A stretch of DNA of 64,000 nucleotides from Crocodylus rhombifer (lineage: Eukaryota; Chordata; Crocodylia; Crocodylidae). Made by a program: the position numbers and the translations under genes. The notes beneath the pieces were generated by a model, which saw only the letters and a program-made list of their open reading frames with translations, ran no database searches and was not told the origin of the DNA. This document shows positions 1 to 10,599 of the stretch, piece by piece; positions within the stretch are counted from its first letter, which is position 1, and the number at the start of each line of letters is the position of its first letter. Location: contig JAVSML010001165.1 in assembly GCA_038503035.1 (NCBI GenBank), forward strand, positions 1 through 64,000. The letters are read 5' to 3'.

Positions 1-264
1 TGAAGCCGCCAGTTGGTCTCTCGGATGCAGTTCTCATGCCGTCTTCCGCGTCCGTTCACTGGTAGGATGGAAGAGAATACCACCTGTGCACCAAATTCCC
101 TCAGCACACCACCCAGAGCCTGGTAGTCTGCCATCAGGTGATCGGGGGTTCTCCTGGCCGCATCATTAGTACCCACATGGACAAGGACCATGGGGTAGTA
201 ATCGGTGGGCTTGATCCTGGCCTGGATTACCTCTGTCACATCCTGAATCTTAGCTCCAGGCATC
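1..264 (-). pseudogene. CR1 LINE ORF1 fragment (esterase-like domain), cut by window edge
   Basis: On the minus strand this reads as the C-terminal part of CR1 ORF1. It contains the HVGTND block followed by residues also found in the ORF1 part of the copy at 17196-17575. CR1 ORF1 is known to carry an SGNH/GDSL-type esterase domain, in which the GTND block supplies the conserved Asn. By eye it differs from the 17.35-17.57 kb copy at about 6 of 225 bases, and it keeps about 40 bp of ORF1 that the other copy has lost. Similarity fades after about base 264. The left end is cut by the window, so the rest of the element may lie outside. Confidence 0.8.
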
Positions 265-1430
265 AATGAATTATGTGCCTTTGGGAGTACATAGGATTGA
301 AGATGTGAACAAGATGTGAAGATATGAATCAGGTGCTCTTTGTTTTACCGCAGTGTTCTGCGCTGCAGAAATCCTGCTTGAAAGTAACAGAGGCCTCAGA
401 TCAAAGAACATTGGAAGCAAGAGTGACAAGTTGCTTTTGAACTAGGCTCCAGGCTGCTGCAGCAGGAAGTGTGGGTGGAGGCATGCACAGATGCATGAGT
501 AGTCACAGTATGCATGTGGACAGGAATGCAGCCCAGCAGTGTGGAGAGCAATACCCTGATGGTAACTCTGTGGAAGGAAAGGGGCTTGTGGGGGCTTATC
601 AAGGCCCCCACAGTGGGGGGAGGGAGCGGGGCACAGGCAGGGACAGGGGCTGTGGTAAATGGGACCCCAAGGCCAGGGCAAATCATGGGACAGAGCCATG
701 GGTGGCTCTTTCACGGTATGGGGAAGGAGCAGCTCCCCATTGCTGGGTGCTCCCCCCAGGGAGGCATGGGAAGCATGTACCTCTTGCGGATTTGTGTGTG
801 GGCAGAGGCAGGTTGCTCACTGTGGCAGAGCAGGAATTGGGGGGCTTTGGTGGCTGGGGGACTGGGGCCGGGCAGAGCAGGGATGTGGGGGGGCAGGCAG
901 GGGGTGGCACCAGGCAGAGAAGGGATCGGGGCCTTGGAGGGGCAAGCGGGGGATGGGACCAGGCAGGGCAGGGCTGGGGGGGCTGGGGGAATGGATGGGG
1001 CCAGCACCCTCCATAGTCCCTGCATAGTCCCCCCCTCCTTCAGCCCCCCAACCCCTTACTTATTGGCACTGGAGCACTGGTGCTGCAGCATGCTGCCTAG
1101 CAGCTTGCATGCTTCAGCACCAGGGTGAGGGGCCAACCACAGAGACGCTCTGGTAGCCAGACCCAGCCTCTGCTTGCCTCAGGACATGGTCCAGGACCAT
1201 GCCCTGCCCTGCTTTTTTAATCTCTTTTTTTTTAGTTCCTGGATATCCAGGGGTCTAATTTTCTTCCTGAGCTGCAAATGTGAAATCTGAGAGAGACAGT
1301 TGAAGGACCAAGCCAAGATCAGAACTGAAGGTGTCAAAAGCCAGTGCCATGGTCCAGGGAAGATGCAAGGTCAGGGTCAGGGAAAGCCAAAGTTGAATGA
1401 GGAGCCAGAGAGCAGTGGCCATGAGGGAGG
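265..1430. other. No gene recognised; GC-rich stretch
   Basis: Bases 590-1130 are rich in G runs and open in several frames on both strands at once. That is what skewed composition does and is not evidence of coding. The predicted peptides are Gly/Pro-rich and low in complexity. I see no exon, RNA gene or terminal repeat. Confidence 0.6.
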
Positions 1431-2235
1431 CTTGCTGGAACAGACCTGGACAGGCTCAGCAAATGGGCGGACAAGAACCTGATGGTGTTCTCCACCTTGG
1501 GAGGAAAAGCCTGCAGCATCCTTATAGGCTCGGCAGTGCTACGCTGGCTAGCACTACGGAAGAAAGAGACTTGGGGGTCATCATTGACCACAAGATGAAC
1601 ATGAGCCTGCAATGCGATGCTGCGGCTAGTAAAGCAACCAAAACGTTGGCTTGCATAGATGCTTCTCGAGAAAATCCCGGGACATCATTCTCCCATTGTA
1701 CTCGGCCTTGGTGAGGCCGCAGCTGGAGTACTGTGTCCAGTTTTGGGCCCCACAATTCAAAAAGGATGTGGAGAAGCTTGAGAGAGTCCAGAGAAGAACC
1801 ATGCGCATGATCAGAGGTCAGGAAAACAGAACTTACAACAACAGGCTGAGATCTATGAGGCACTTTAGCCTGGAAAAGCACAGGCTCAGGGGTGATCTGA
1901 TGGCCACCTATAAGTTTATCAGGGGTGACCATCAGTATCTGGGGTCACCAGAGCGCCCCAAGGGATGATGAGGTTGAATGGCTATAAACTATTGCAAGAC
2001 CGTTTCAGGCTGGACATAAAGAAGAATTTCTTTACTGTCCGAGCCCCCAAGGTCTGGAACAGCCTGCCATAGGAGGTGGTTCAAGCACATACATTGAACA
2101 CCTTCAAAAGTAAATTGGATGCTTATCTTGCTGGGATCCTATGACTCCAGCTGACTTCCTGCCCTTCGGGAGTGGGGCTGGACTTGATGATCTTCTGAGG
2201 TCCCTTCCAGCCCTAATGTCTATGAAATCTGTGAA
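1431..2235 (+). mobile_element. CR1 LINE, 5'-truncated 3' end
   Basis: Two reading frames carry the end of the CR1 ORF2 protein. The first has LGVIIDHKMNMS and the KATKTLACI stretch (about 1570-1660). The second has LVRPQLEYCVQFWAP, LERVQRR and GDLMATYKFIRGDH (about 1700-1950). The frame changes near 1665 and again near 1955, so it is a dead copy. The 3' UTR ends near 2235 with the usual CR1 ending (CTGGACTTGATGATCTTCTG, then CTATGAAATCTGTGAAA). It is closely related to the copy at 36.4 kb, and both start within the same part of the RT C-terminal region. Confidence 0.9.
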
Positions 2236-2745
2236 ACAGGACAAGGCTGTGTCAAGGCATGCTTGCAACTGGAGGTCTTCTTAAAACGGATGAATGGCAC
2301 TGTTGCCTTGTGGGGTCAGGCCAACGCTCAGGATTTCAATATCGCGCTGTTAGACAGGAGGGTGTGGTGTACAATTGCACATACACACACACAAAAATCA
2401 ATTAGGTGCACACACACACTCTAGGTGTATACACCCCCCACCAGGTGCGCACACGCATACACACTACCAACTCAGACACATACACATCCACAATGACCAG
2501 CATAGGCACATGCACACTTATCACCAATTTAAGCGCCTACACACTATATACACCAAAAGTTAGACAAAAATCAATACCCACACACTGGATACATGTACAC
2601 TGATCACTAATTCGTATATCACACCCAGTGACATTATATATATATTTACCAGTTCACATACAAACCACCCACCTCCACATACACACAGGTGAGTTCCTAA
2701 CTTGGATGGTATGGTATGTATGTGTGTGTTTGGGGTACTTGGGAT
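2236..2745. repeat. CA-rich degenerate microsatellite
   Basis: Bases about 2370-2690 are dominated by interrupted ACACAC and CACATACAC motifs with a His/Thr-rich translation. This is a decayed (CA)n array. Nothing else is recognised in this stretch. Confidence 0.7.
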
Positions 2746-3710
2746 ACCTGGGGGAAGGTTAAGGTGAGAGAGAAAGTGTAAGGAGTGAAAGCTGCCAGAA
2801 CTGGGATTAGAACTGGTAGACTAAAGAGAAATTGGCTGAGGAACTGAGGCTTGGGGTTACTTGAGGTCAAGTGGCCCCAGGGTTACTCAAGGTCACTGGT
2901 GCAGGGGAAAAAGCCCAGTGGCAAGAAGGAGACAGCCAGGAAAGAGAGAGAGGCAGAAAGCTGGGAGCTTGGGGCGGATAAGTGGTGGCAAGGAGGAAAC
3001 AGTCAGGAAACAGACAACAACCCAACTCGGAGTTTCAAAATAACAGGTTTATTAAACAGACAACACACTACATGGCCCCATGAAATTATTGGTTCCCACA
3101 CACACACAAGCACTCCCTTAGCTTAGCAATGGTAACAGGAGAAAGAGACTCAGTGGAAAGGTTTGGAGTCCAGGTAGGGAAGAGAAGCAGAGTCCAAGTC
3201 CTTGGTTGAAGAGGGGGTGGGGGTTATAGCTTCCCATCCAGGCTGGAAGGGGGTCCTTGATGGCCAGTCCAGGTCTTTGTACAGCAGGTGTTGTCCAGAG
3301 GGGGTTGCCAGCAGGGCCTCTGGGTGGATAGGTGGTGTGGTGTGGTGCTGGTCCAAATGGCAAAGGTGTCCCACTGGGTCTGTCTTCACTGCCCCCTTTT
3401 ATAGGGGCAGACCTTGCATGACACCAATGGCACCAGCATGTGCAGTCAGGTCAGGACATGCAGTTTCAGGTGTCTGTAATGGTGGCTTGGGTGGCTTCTG
3501 CAGCAGTCTTTGTCTTTCAAATCTTGAGCAAGGGAGGGTCAGTGCAGGGTGATGGTTGGGTTGTGGACTTTATGGTTTGGTCATTCAGAGGGAGCTATTT
3601 TTTGATCTACTGCCTTTGTCTCTCAAATACCCTAATTCATCTCCATTCATTCAGGAACCAAGTTACATAGGATGGGTAGGTATGAGTCACAGGTTATGAC
3701 ATACTTAAAC
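2746..3710 (-). mobile_element. LTR-like element with promoter and polyA signal
   Basis: Read on the minus strand there is a TATA box (TATAAAAG, complement of 3396-3403) and, about 340 bases downstream, an AATAAA (complement of 3048-3053). This spacing and order fit the U3-R-U5 layout of a retroviral-type LTR. I could not fix TG...CA ends or a target-site duplication, so the limits are approximate. No gag, pol or env coding is visible beside it. It could be a solo LTR, or another promoter-bearing repeat. Confidence 0.45.
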
Positions 3711-3979
3711 AACAGGGTATGGGGACAAGATGGGAACAAGATGGAAACACAAAATGGATAATTGACATCACTCATGACAATTCACATTGCAGGCCTAAAT
3801 CATACAATGTTAATATGAAACAATAAAAATCAATGCGCAAATGATAGGAACACAATATAATACAATATAAAACAGTAAAAATCAATATAAACATTACAGA
3901 GCATTATTTACAATATAAAAAGGGACTTATTACAATAATAGCATACAAGAACTTAGCTTAGCTTACCTAGTACTACTTG
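3711..3979. other. AT-rich low-complexity stretch, no gene
   Basis: Repeated ACAATATAA and CAATAAAAATCAAT motifs make up most of 3780-3940. A similar AT-rich tract lies inside the solo LTR at 27.4-27.7 kb, so this may belong to an LTR-type repeat. Confidence 0.4.
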
Positions 3980-4087
3980 CCCCTGGGTGACCTGTTGGCT
4001 TGTCAGTCACCCGTGCCCTGCTTTGCAGCCCTGCACATGCCCAGTTACGACATAGAGCTCTGACTCACACATCCTCAGTTAAAAAAA
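3980..4087 (+). repeat. 108-bp direct repeat, copy 1
   Basis: Starts CCCCTGGGTGACCTG and ends in TCAGTT plus seven A's. It matches 5681-5788 at 107 of 108 positions (A here, G there, in CTGC[A/G]CATG). The flanks of the two copies are unrelated, so this is a discrete mobile or duplicated unit. Family not recognised. Confidence 0.85.
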
Positions 4088-5680
4088 TCACTTACAAGGG
4101 ATAGAGAGGGCAGAGAGAAAGTCAGAAATGGTTAGGGGAAGTGGAGGGAATGTATTTTTTTTTTTAAAAAAGAAAAACTGGGGGTTCTGCTACAGAAAAT
4201 TGGGGCAGTTGCATTAGCCAGGGATCAGGGGCAGGTGTGAAAACTCAAGTGCTTCGCTCAGTGGGGCATGCTTGATCAGAGGCCCTGGCCCTACCCAGGA
4301 GTTGACATGCTGTCCTCTTGAGCTTGGAACCAGCCAGGTCAAAACACTATTATGACATGAGATATTGATTTAAAAAAACAGTATTTTGCGACATTTGGAT
4401 GCTGATGGAAATGTCCAGATCATTAAAATAGACTTCAGGGGTTTGGTCTGAGTCCACAGCACACCTGGAAAAAAATTAGTACCACTTAAGCCTTTCCTCT
4501 CTATCTTTTTTCCTAATTCCATTGTTGTGGTTTGGTATTGGAGATGATCTCTTCTTTCTCTGCCCAATGTATAGCCCATAGAGAAGCACTTCCTATGATG
4601 GTGGGTTTTGATATTAAGACTTCTGAATTGTTCTGAATTGTCTGATTCCCCCCCCACCCAACTTCAGTATTTCCACTTTCAGTGTGAGGTCCCCAGTGAT
4701 CTTCACTTTATCATTTTCTGTTACTGGGTCAGAGGTGCATACCTATAATTTCCGAACCTAGGGAGATGGTTTTGGCTAATCGGGTTTGAATGGAAGTTTA
4801 CTATTTCCTCAGTTATGCCTTTGCCAGGATGCACCTTGCCCCAGCACCGAGCACAATATGCATTAGACTCAGAACGTGTGTTTGTCTGAGAATTTACCAG
4901 CTGTCGAGCTGTGGTATCTCAGCCAGTTCATGTGCAGCTGTAATGAAGGCTCGATGGATTGTTTCAAGGGGCTGGTTTGTAGCCACCTAGAAGAATCTTC
5001 AATAGCACAGTTAAGAATATTCACCTATTTTTTACACAGAGATTTTGTGAACAAATTTCGTGGGGAGATTTTCAGAGGCACAGCTGGAAGTTAGGAGTTC
5101 AACACCTAGGAGTTTTTTGTTGAATCAATTGCAGTGAGTTTTCCTAATTCACTTTGCATGCTATTTAGTCATTCTCTTAAACTGAATGATTGATATTCTC
5201 TGCCCTGAATGGATGATTTAAAAATTCATAGAAAAGGAATCTCTTTCTTTCCCTGATCTTAAATAACCTACAAACAGGCCATGGATTCTTATAAAGCTGC
5301 TCACCATTTGTAACTGCTTAAGTTTTTGTGTGAATAAAAAAACAAGGCCCCCCCCCCGGCTTTCAAAATGGGAACTACCTCAGCTTTTAGATAAGGTCTA
5401 GAATAATACTTTTGTTGTCTCACTTGTGGCAAGTGATAGTCCTGAAAGTAACACAAAATCTCATGGCCCTCAGAAGGCTTCAAAATATATCTCTCTTTTG
5501 TCAAAGTATGACACAAACTTGATAGCAGTCATTTAGTTTCATTTTACCATTTCCGTAAAGGTCAAGTTTGCAGCATTTTGAACGACAGCGTGTCCAGACA
5601 AAATTCTAAAGAGGTGCTGGCAACACATGAGTTAAGTCTGATCATGCGCAGATAACACTAGCTCATGGAGAAGTCCACAG
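4088..5680. other. No gene recognised
   Basis: Mostly unique-looking sequence of ordinary composition with short homopolymers (A/T near 4150, C near 4650 and 5348). All ORFs are short and have no recognisable protein similarity. I see no terminal repeats or RNA genes. Confidence 0.5.
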
Positions 5681-5788
5681 CCCCTGGGTGACCTGTTGGC
5701 TTGTCAGTCACCCGTGCCCTGCTTTGCAGCCCTGCGCATGCCCAGTTACGACATAGAGCTCTGACTCACACATCCTCAGTTAAAAAAA
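5681..5788 (+). repeat. 108-bp direct repeat, copy 2
   Basis: Second copy of the unit at 3980-4087, same orientation, one mismatch, ending in seven A's directly before the CpG-rich block that follows. Confidence 0.85.
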
Positions 5789-6720
5789 GCATGATGTAAT
5801 CGTACTAGAAAATTCTAACAGTCAAGCAGCCTGATTGGCTAAGGGGCCAATATTAGTGAGTGAACCCCGACCTGGGGTGTGGGTTGTGCGGGCGTCGTTG
5901 GTGAGAGAGTGAGAGACCGTGCGCTATCTGTAGCAGAGGCTGCTTTCAGCAGGGACTGCAAGGCAGAGAGCAATTTGGGATTCGATCCCCTGGTTCTCTT
6001 CGCAATCTCACACAGCGAATTCATACCTTCGATTTCGTTTTCTCTCGTACTGACTACTCTGATTACCGAACTTATTGGCTTTGACCTCGACCTTGATTTC
6101 GATTAACTCTACAGCTTCAACACTGATTCCAGCTTTCACTTACCTGGCATCTGACTGACTTTGGCATCTATTATTGACCACGATCCAGCTCATCCCTACT
6201 TACTTTGATCGTTTCCGCTGCATCACGTTCCGGCTTTCGACCTTGGCTTTTCCTTCGACCACCCGGTGTCCATTGGACCGGCGTCACAACCCCCTCATTC
6301 TTTTCAATGAGTTACAGTTGTCATTTGTTCGTATTGTTCGTTTAACCCTTTATGAGCTGTTGATCAGTCCTAAGACTAACCAATGGGCAGCCGCACCTAG
6401 CTTCGGCTAGAAAGCAAGGGCTTGTTGGGGAAACTTGTGGACCAACAGACCCCTCTGTTAGTGTTTGTGTTTGTTCTATTTCTGCAACTTTAAACTGTAA
6501 CTGAAGCAAGCATCACAACCTACGCCGTCAAAAGCATAAGTCAAATAAATCTCCATCTGTTTTGAAACCACTATATTTTCGTGCCTCAGAACTCCACGCC
6601 AAAAAATCCTGCCTGTTTTGTGTCCAATCCGCCACCACCTGGCCGCCCAACCATGACACCGTGAGCTTGGTTTACCAACTCCGGGACAGGTAGCAGTAGA
6701 TGAGGTTGTGAAAACATCTC
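5789..6720 (+). mobile_element. CpG-rich LTR-like block
   Basis: This block is much richer in CpG (many TTCGA, TCGAC and CCGG) than the CpG-poor sequence around it. Read on the plus strand it has an ATTGG/CCAAT pair near 5833-5851 and an AATAAA at 6544-6549. A TGGCCGCCCAAC stretch near 6639 weakly resembles a lysine-tRNA primer-binding site. Together these suggest a fairly young LTR. I could not define its ends or a target duplication, and no retroviral genes follow. A CpG-island promoter is a less likely reading because no exon is found beside it. Confidence 0.35.
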
Positions 6721-8199
6721 TCAAACTAGATCAAAATAGTTTTTTTTCTCCTTCCTGTCTCCACATGATGCATTCAACTAAAATTAGCATGGTTACCTCG
6801 CGACTGCACAGATCTCTCTACACATCTTCCCTCTTCCCAGTTTCTTTCTGATTAGGAGTCAGGCCTCATACTATTACCTCCCCTGGTGTTGCATTTCTTC
6901 GCTTTTCCTAAATGGTGCAAAAGGGATTTCATTTGCATTTGATTATCTGTCATTTTACCACTTGGAGTTGGATGTGTGTGGGGCAGTAGCTATATCCTTC
7001 CATCCCTGGGGTGTCCAGACATTAACGTCTACTTTCTCCCATCTGTCAGTGGAACAGAGAAGGACATGTTGTTTGAAAGGTCACTTCACCAGTATGCATG
7101 TTGTATGCCCCAGATGACTTAGCTCTGTCCATGGGTGGATCTAGGATTTTGAAAAGGGGGGTGCAGATGAGGTAGCACACCATCATATATAAACACAACA
7201 CACATTTTTCTCCAGGTAAGAAAAGATACTAGAAGCTTTACAAATATTCTAGGCGCCTAGGTCTGTTGTTCAGTTTAAGACCAAAGCAAAAACAACTATA
7301 ACTTTATTTGAATGTGCAGTAATTTGCTATAGCCTACGTTATATATTAAAAGCACAACAAGCTAGGCAAAAATAATCAAAAGATGTTGTTTCTTTAGTCC
7401 TATAATTATTAGAATGAAATGTGCATCTCTTTCATAAAAGAAAATCAATCCTTGAGCATCTTGACAGTGCACCCAAGGCTTCACTGAAAATTATGTCCAC
7501 ACCTAATTAATGTTCATCTGAGTTAATGTTCCTGGACCTGAATTAATATTTTTAGATTGAGTTAAACACAGTCCTGAGGCTGTGATATAGGAACCATAAT
7601 ATCAGGAGCAGCTAACAGACAGCAGAATTGCAGAAGAAAGAGTAGTTTGAGTATGGAACATTAAGACTATTAAAAAAAGGAGAGAAGGTGTTAACATATG
7701 TAGAATGAAGAGTTTAGAAGGAATCAGGTAGATTATAATGAGCCTTGGCATCAAATGACTCCATCATTGCTGCCTGAATAGAAATGTTGCTGCCACCACT
7801 GGCAGTTTATTTTAACTTTGGACTAGGAATAAAAACAGGGTATGACTGCACCACTGCACTCTTCCTGATGTATCATCCACCTCCATGAAGAGGATGAGTT
7901 ACATACTTAAGGTCAAGATTCAGGCTGCTGTTTGAGGACTTTATTTCCATATAAATATGAGTCAGTTTGGTGTGGATGTCATCGTGTTCCCTTTCTCTTT
8001 TCTCAAGAGATCCCTTTCTACATATCAGATGCTCTCCCTGGGGCAGTCTACCTATTACTCATAGCCAAAGAGTAGCCATGTGATCCACCCTAACTAGGCC
8101 TGGCTTGAGTTGTTCCTGTAGGTTTGTACTTAAACCCATCTACAAACTCTTCTGCTAACTGAACTGTGACAGGGGGCATCTTGAGGCCAGTTAGAACAT
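6721..8199. other. No gene recognised
   Basis: AT-rich sequence. The part from 7131 (GGATCTAGGATTTTGAAAAG, then a G run) looks like the start of an old dispersed repeat, but I cannot assign it. No coding signal. Confidence 0.45.
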
Positions 8200-10101
8200 C
8201 AGCCCACCCACGTGTGTAGGGCAGTCTGCCCTGGCTCGCCTGCCACAGTTTGATGTATCAGAATAGATGGAAAATGAGGGAGGCTGCCTACTTTATTGCC
8301 CTGATGCCAAGGGCCAAATACATGGCTTGAACCATCCCTTACACTGTGTCTCATGCTTCTCAGATGGCAACCAGATCCACTATTAATCCCCTGGCCCCAT
8401 AGCTGGGCTGCACTTGGCCTCTGGCCCAAACTTGGACTCAGACATCCTCAGACATACCCTTGCCACATGCCCACTCCAGCCAGCTCCAAGAAGCAGCTGC
8501 AGCCACTCCCGGATGTGGCTGCAGCTATCGGCCATTGCGGGATTGGCCGCAGGGAACCCCCACCTCGGTTGGCAGGATTGGTTTTGGGGAACCCTGTGGC
8601 GAAGTGGAGTTCCTCGCCTAGCCACAATGCTAGGTTCCCCACTTTCCTTTGGGCATGCCTCCCACCTAACCCCCCTGCCATGCCTTGTTCTTATTAAATT
8701 AGGATGTTAATTAAGTGGGAGGCTGCCCATTTTATGCCCCAATGCCAGGGGGCGCTATCTGCAGCTCCAAACCTCCCCTACACTGCAGCCCATGCCTCAC
8801 AGATGGCATCCAGCTGTTAGTCACCCCAGCCCCACACTGAATCCTCCTATCAGGACCCCTCTTCGATCCCTCTGCTCAGGCAGTCTACTTTGCCATCATT
8901 CAGAGCTCCCTGTAGCTATCTCCCCTCTCGGAGATGATCCCCCCAGGACCTTCGGCCACACGGGCTTTGACCTTGCCTCCAAGGCCAGGTAGGACCCCAG
9001 GCCCTCTGCTCTGGGAATCCCTTGTGGTAGGCCCCTGGCCCTTTTGACCTTCCTGGTCTTGACCCCAGCATTGACCAGTTGAGGAGGTACTCTACCTCCG
9101 GCCTCTCTCACTAGCCCCTCACTCTGTCTCGGGTCCACATTCTTGGATGCAGTGTGAGGTACCCCAGCTCCCACAACTGGTGCTCCAGGGTCTCACAGGG
9201 GACTCTCACTCCCCCTCTGAAGCAGCAGGTCATGGTGCTACTTAAGATCTTACCTTTGACCCACACTTGGCCTCCCAGCAATGGAGGACTTACTGGGGTC
9301 AGGACTTGCCCCTCTCTCTCTTGGGCTGAACCCCCTTTACTCAGCCTCTGGCCCAAACTTCAACCTCAGGTGTCCAAAGACCTACCTGGGCCTACTCCCC
9401 TCACTCAGAGCTCCACACCACCCCCTCCACTTGGGGCTACTCATCTCTTCCCCCTTCCCTCAGGACTCTACACTGCCTTCAGATCTCAGCCCCCCTCATT
9501 GGGACTCCACACCACCCCCTTCACTTGGGGCCATGGGGCTTTCCTCTCCAGTGGGCTCAGGTGGCTGCTGCCATGCCTAGCCCCAGCTTTCCCTCATGGG
9601 GTCTCACACCCCCACAGGATTCAGGTGCCATAGCCATGCCTGACCCCCACTCTTCTCAGGGCTTGCACCTCCACAGGGTAGCCGCAGCCATGCTTGGCTC
9701 CAACTGCCTCCGGTGTCACACAACCCGCCCGAAGGTGAGGGCTAGGGTTAAGGCACCCCTATCTGTCTTTCACTGGGGTAATAACTGGCCTGGCATTTCC
9801 TGGGGGCTCCTGTACCACTGAGAGCCCCACCAGGCCACCCACTCCTGGCAGGGTGTAATTTTAGGTCATGCTCGGGACCACAAGCCTCCTACCATTCCCT
9901 ATAGCTCCCCCCCCCCCCCCCTTACCTCCAGAATGATACAGAAAACCCCACAACCAAACATTGCTACTACCTTCCCAGCTAGCAGGAAACTGAGCTCTTT
10001 ATATAGGCAGTCAGAGATCTAAAATGGCTGCCTTAATCAAGCACCTGCTGGCTACTTAGCTTTGGTCTTAAAGTGGCAGGCACCAACAGTACCCTGCTAC
10101 A
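8200..10101 (-). mobile_element. LTR-like repeat block with TATA box
   Basis: On the minus strand the block begins TGTAGCAGGG (complement of 10092-10101), like the solo LTR at 28703. A TATA box (TATATAAAG, complement of 9997-10005) follows about 100 bases in. An AATAAA is present near the far end (complement of 8292-8297). Parts recur at 23628-23874 and 25074-25430 (for example CCCCTACACTG.GGCCCATGCC and GGCAGGGT.CA.TTTTAGGTCATG). An internal direct duplication pairs about 8278-8400 with 8717-8850. The left end is uncertain. The long Pro/Ser-rich ORFs (such as 9154-9633) are compositional. Confidence 0.45.
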
Positions 10102-10544
10102 TACCTTTCCCCTTTAAACGGTACCTAGGGGGTTTCCCCTGCTGCTTCTTCAAAGCAGGCTCCCACAGGAGCCTGTGGGAGCTCCCAAGTGGCAAGCACC
10201 CTCAAAGGTACTCCACCACAGACCCCCCTGCCCTGGGCAGCAAGAATGGCTGCAGGGGAACCTCTCTCTGACAGCGAGCTCGACTGTGAGGGACCCACCC
10301 CCTCCGGTCACTGGGACTGGTCGGGGGGAGGGGGAGGCCAGTGGCACCCCTTTGTGGGATGCACAGGTGCTGCCGAGACCACCAGATGTGGGGGAAGGGG
10401 GGAAGCTTGCATGCAGTGGCCACTGCAACCACCCACCACCCTGCACTGCTGCCGTTCCACATCTGGCCCTGTGTCACCCCCCCCACCATGTCTGGCCCCA
10501 CGCCATCCCTCCCCACCTTGCTCAGACTGACAGAGAATTACATG
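10102..10544. other. No gene recognised; GC-rich
   Basis: GC-rich, with several overlapping ORFs in opposing frames (10150-10530) that look compositional. It adjoins the promoter end of the LTR-like block. Confidence 0.45.
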
Positions 10545-10564
10545 GACACACCCACCCACCCACC

Positions 10565-10598
<34 letters not shown>

Positions 10599-10599
10599 G
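10545..10599. repeat. Compound microsatellite (CCCA)n(CA)n
   Basis: About six CCCA units run into an uninterrupted CA tract. Likely polymorphic in length. Confidence 0.95.

Noticed and set aside
471..1128. Overlapping ORFs of 122-204 residues
   Set aside because: Gly/Trp/Pro-rich products in three frames of a G-rich tract, with no similarity and no splice context.
2375..2603. His/Thr-rich small ORFs
   Set aside because: Translation of a degenerate CA microsatellite.
5940..6000. tRNA-like B box (GGATTCGATCCC)
   Set aside because: No convincing A box at the right distance and no cloverleaf. Treated as chance within a CpG-rich repeat.
9154..9633. A 159-residue ORF
   Set aside because: Part of the repeated LTR-like family. 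Related copies elsewhere are not open in the same frame.
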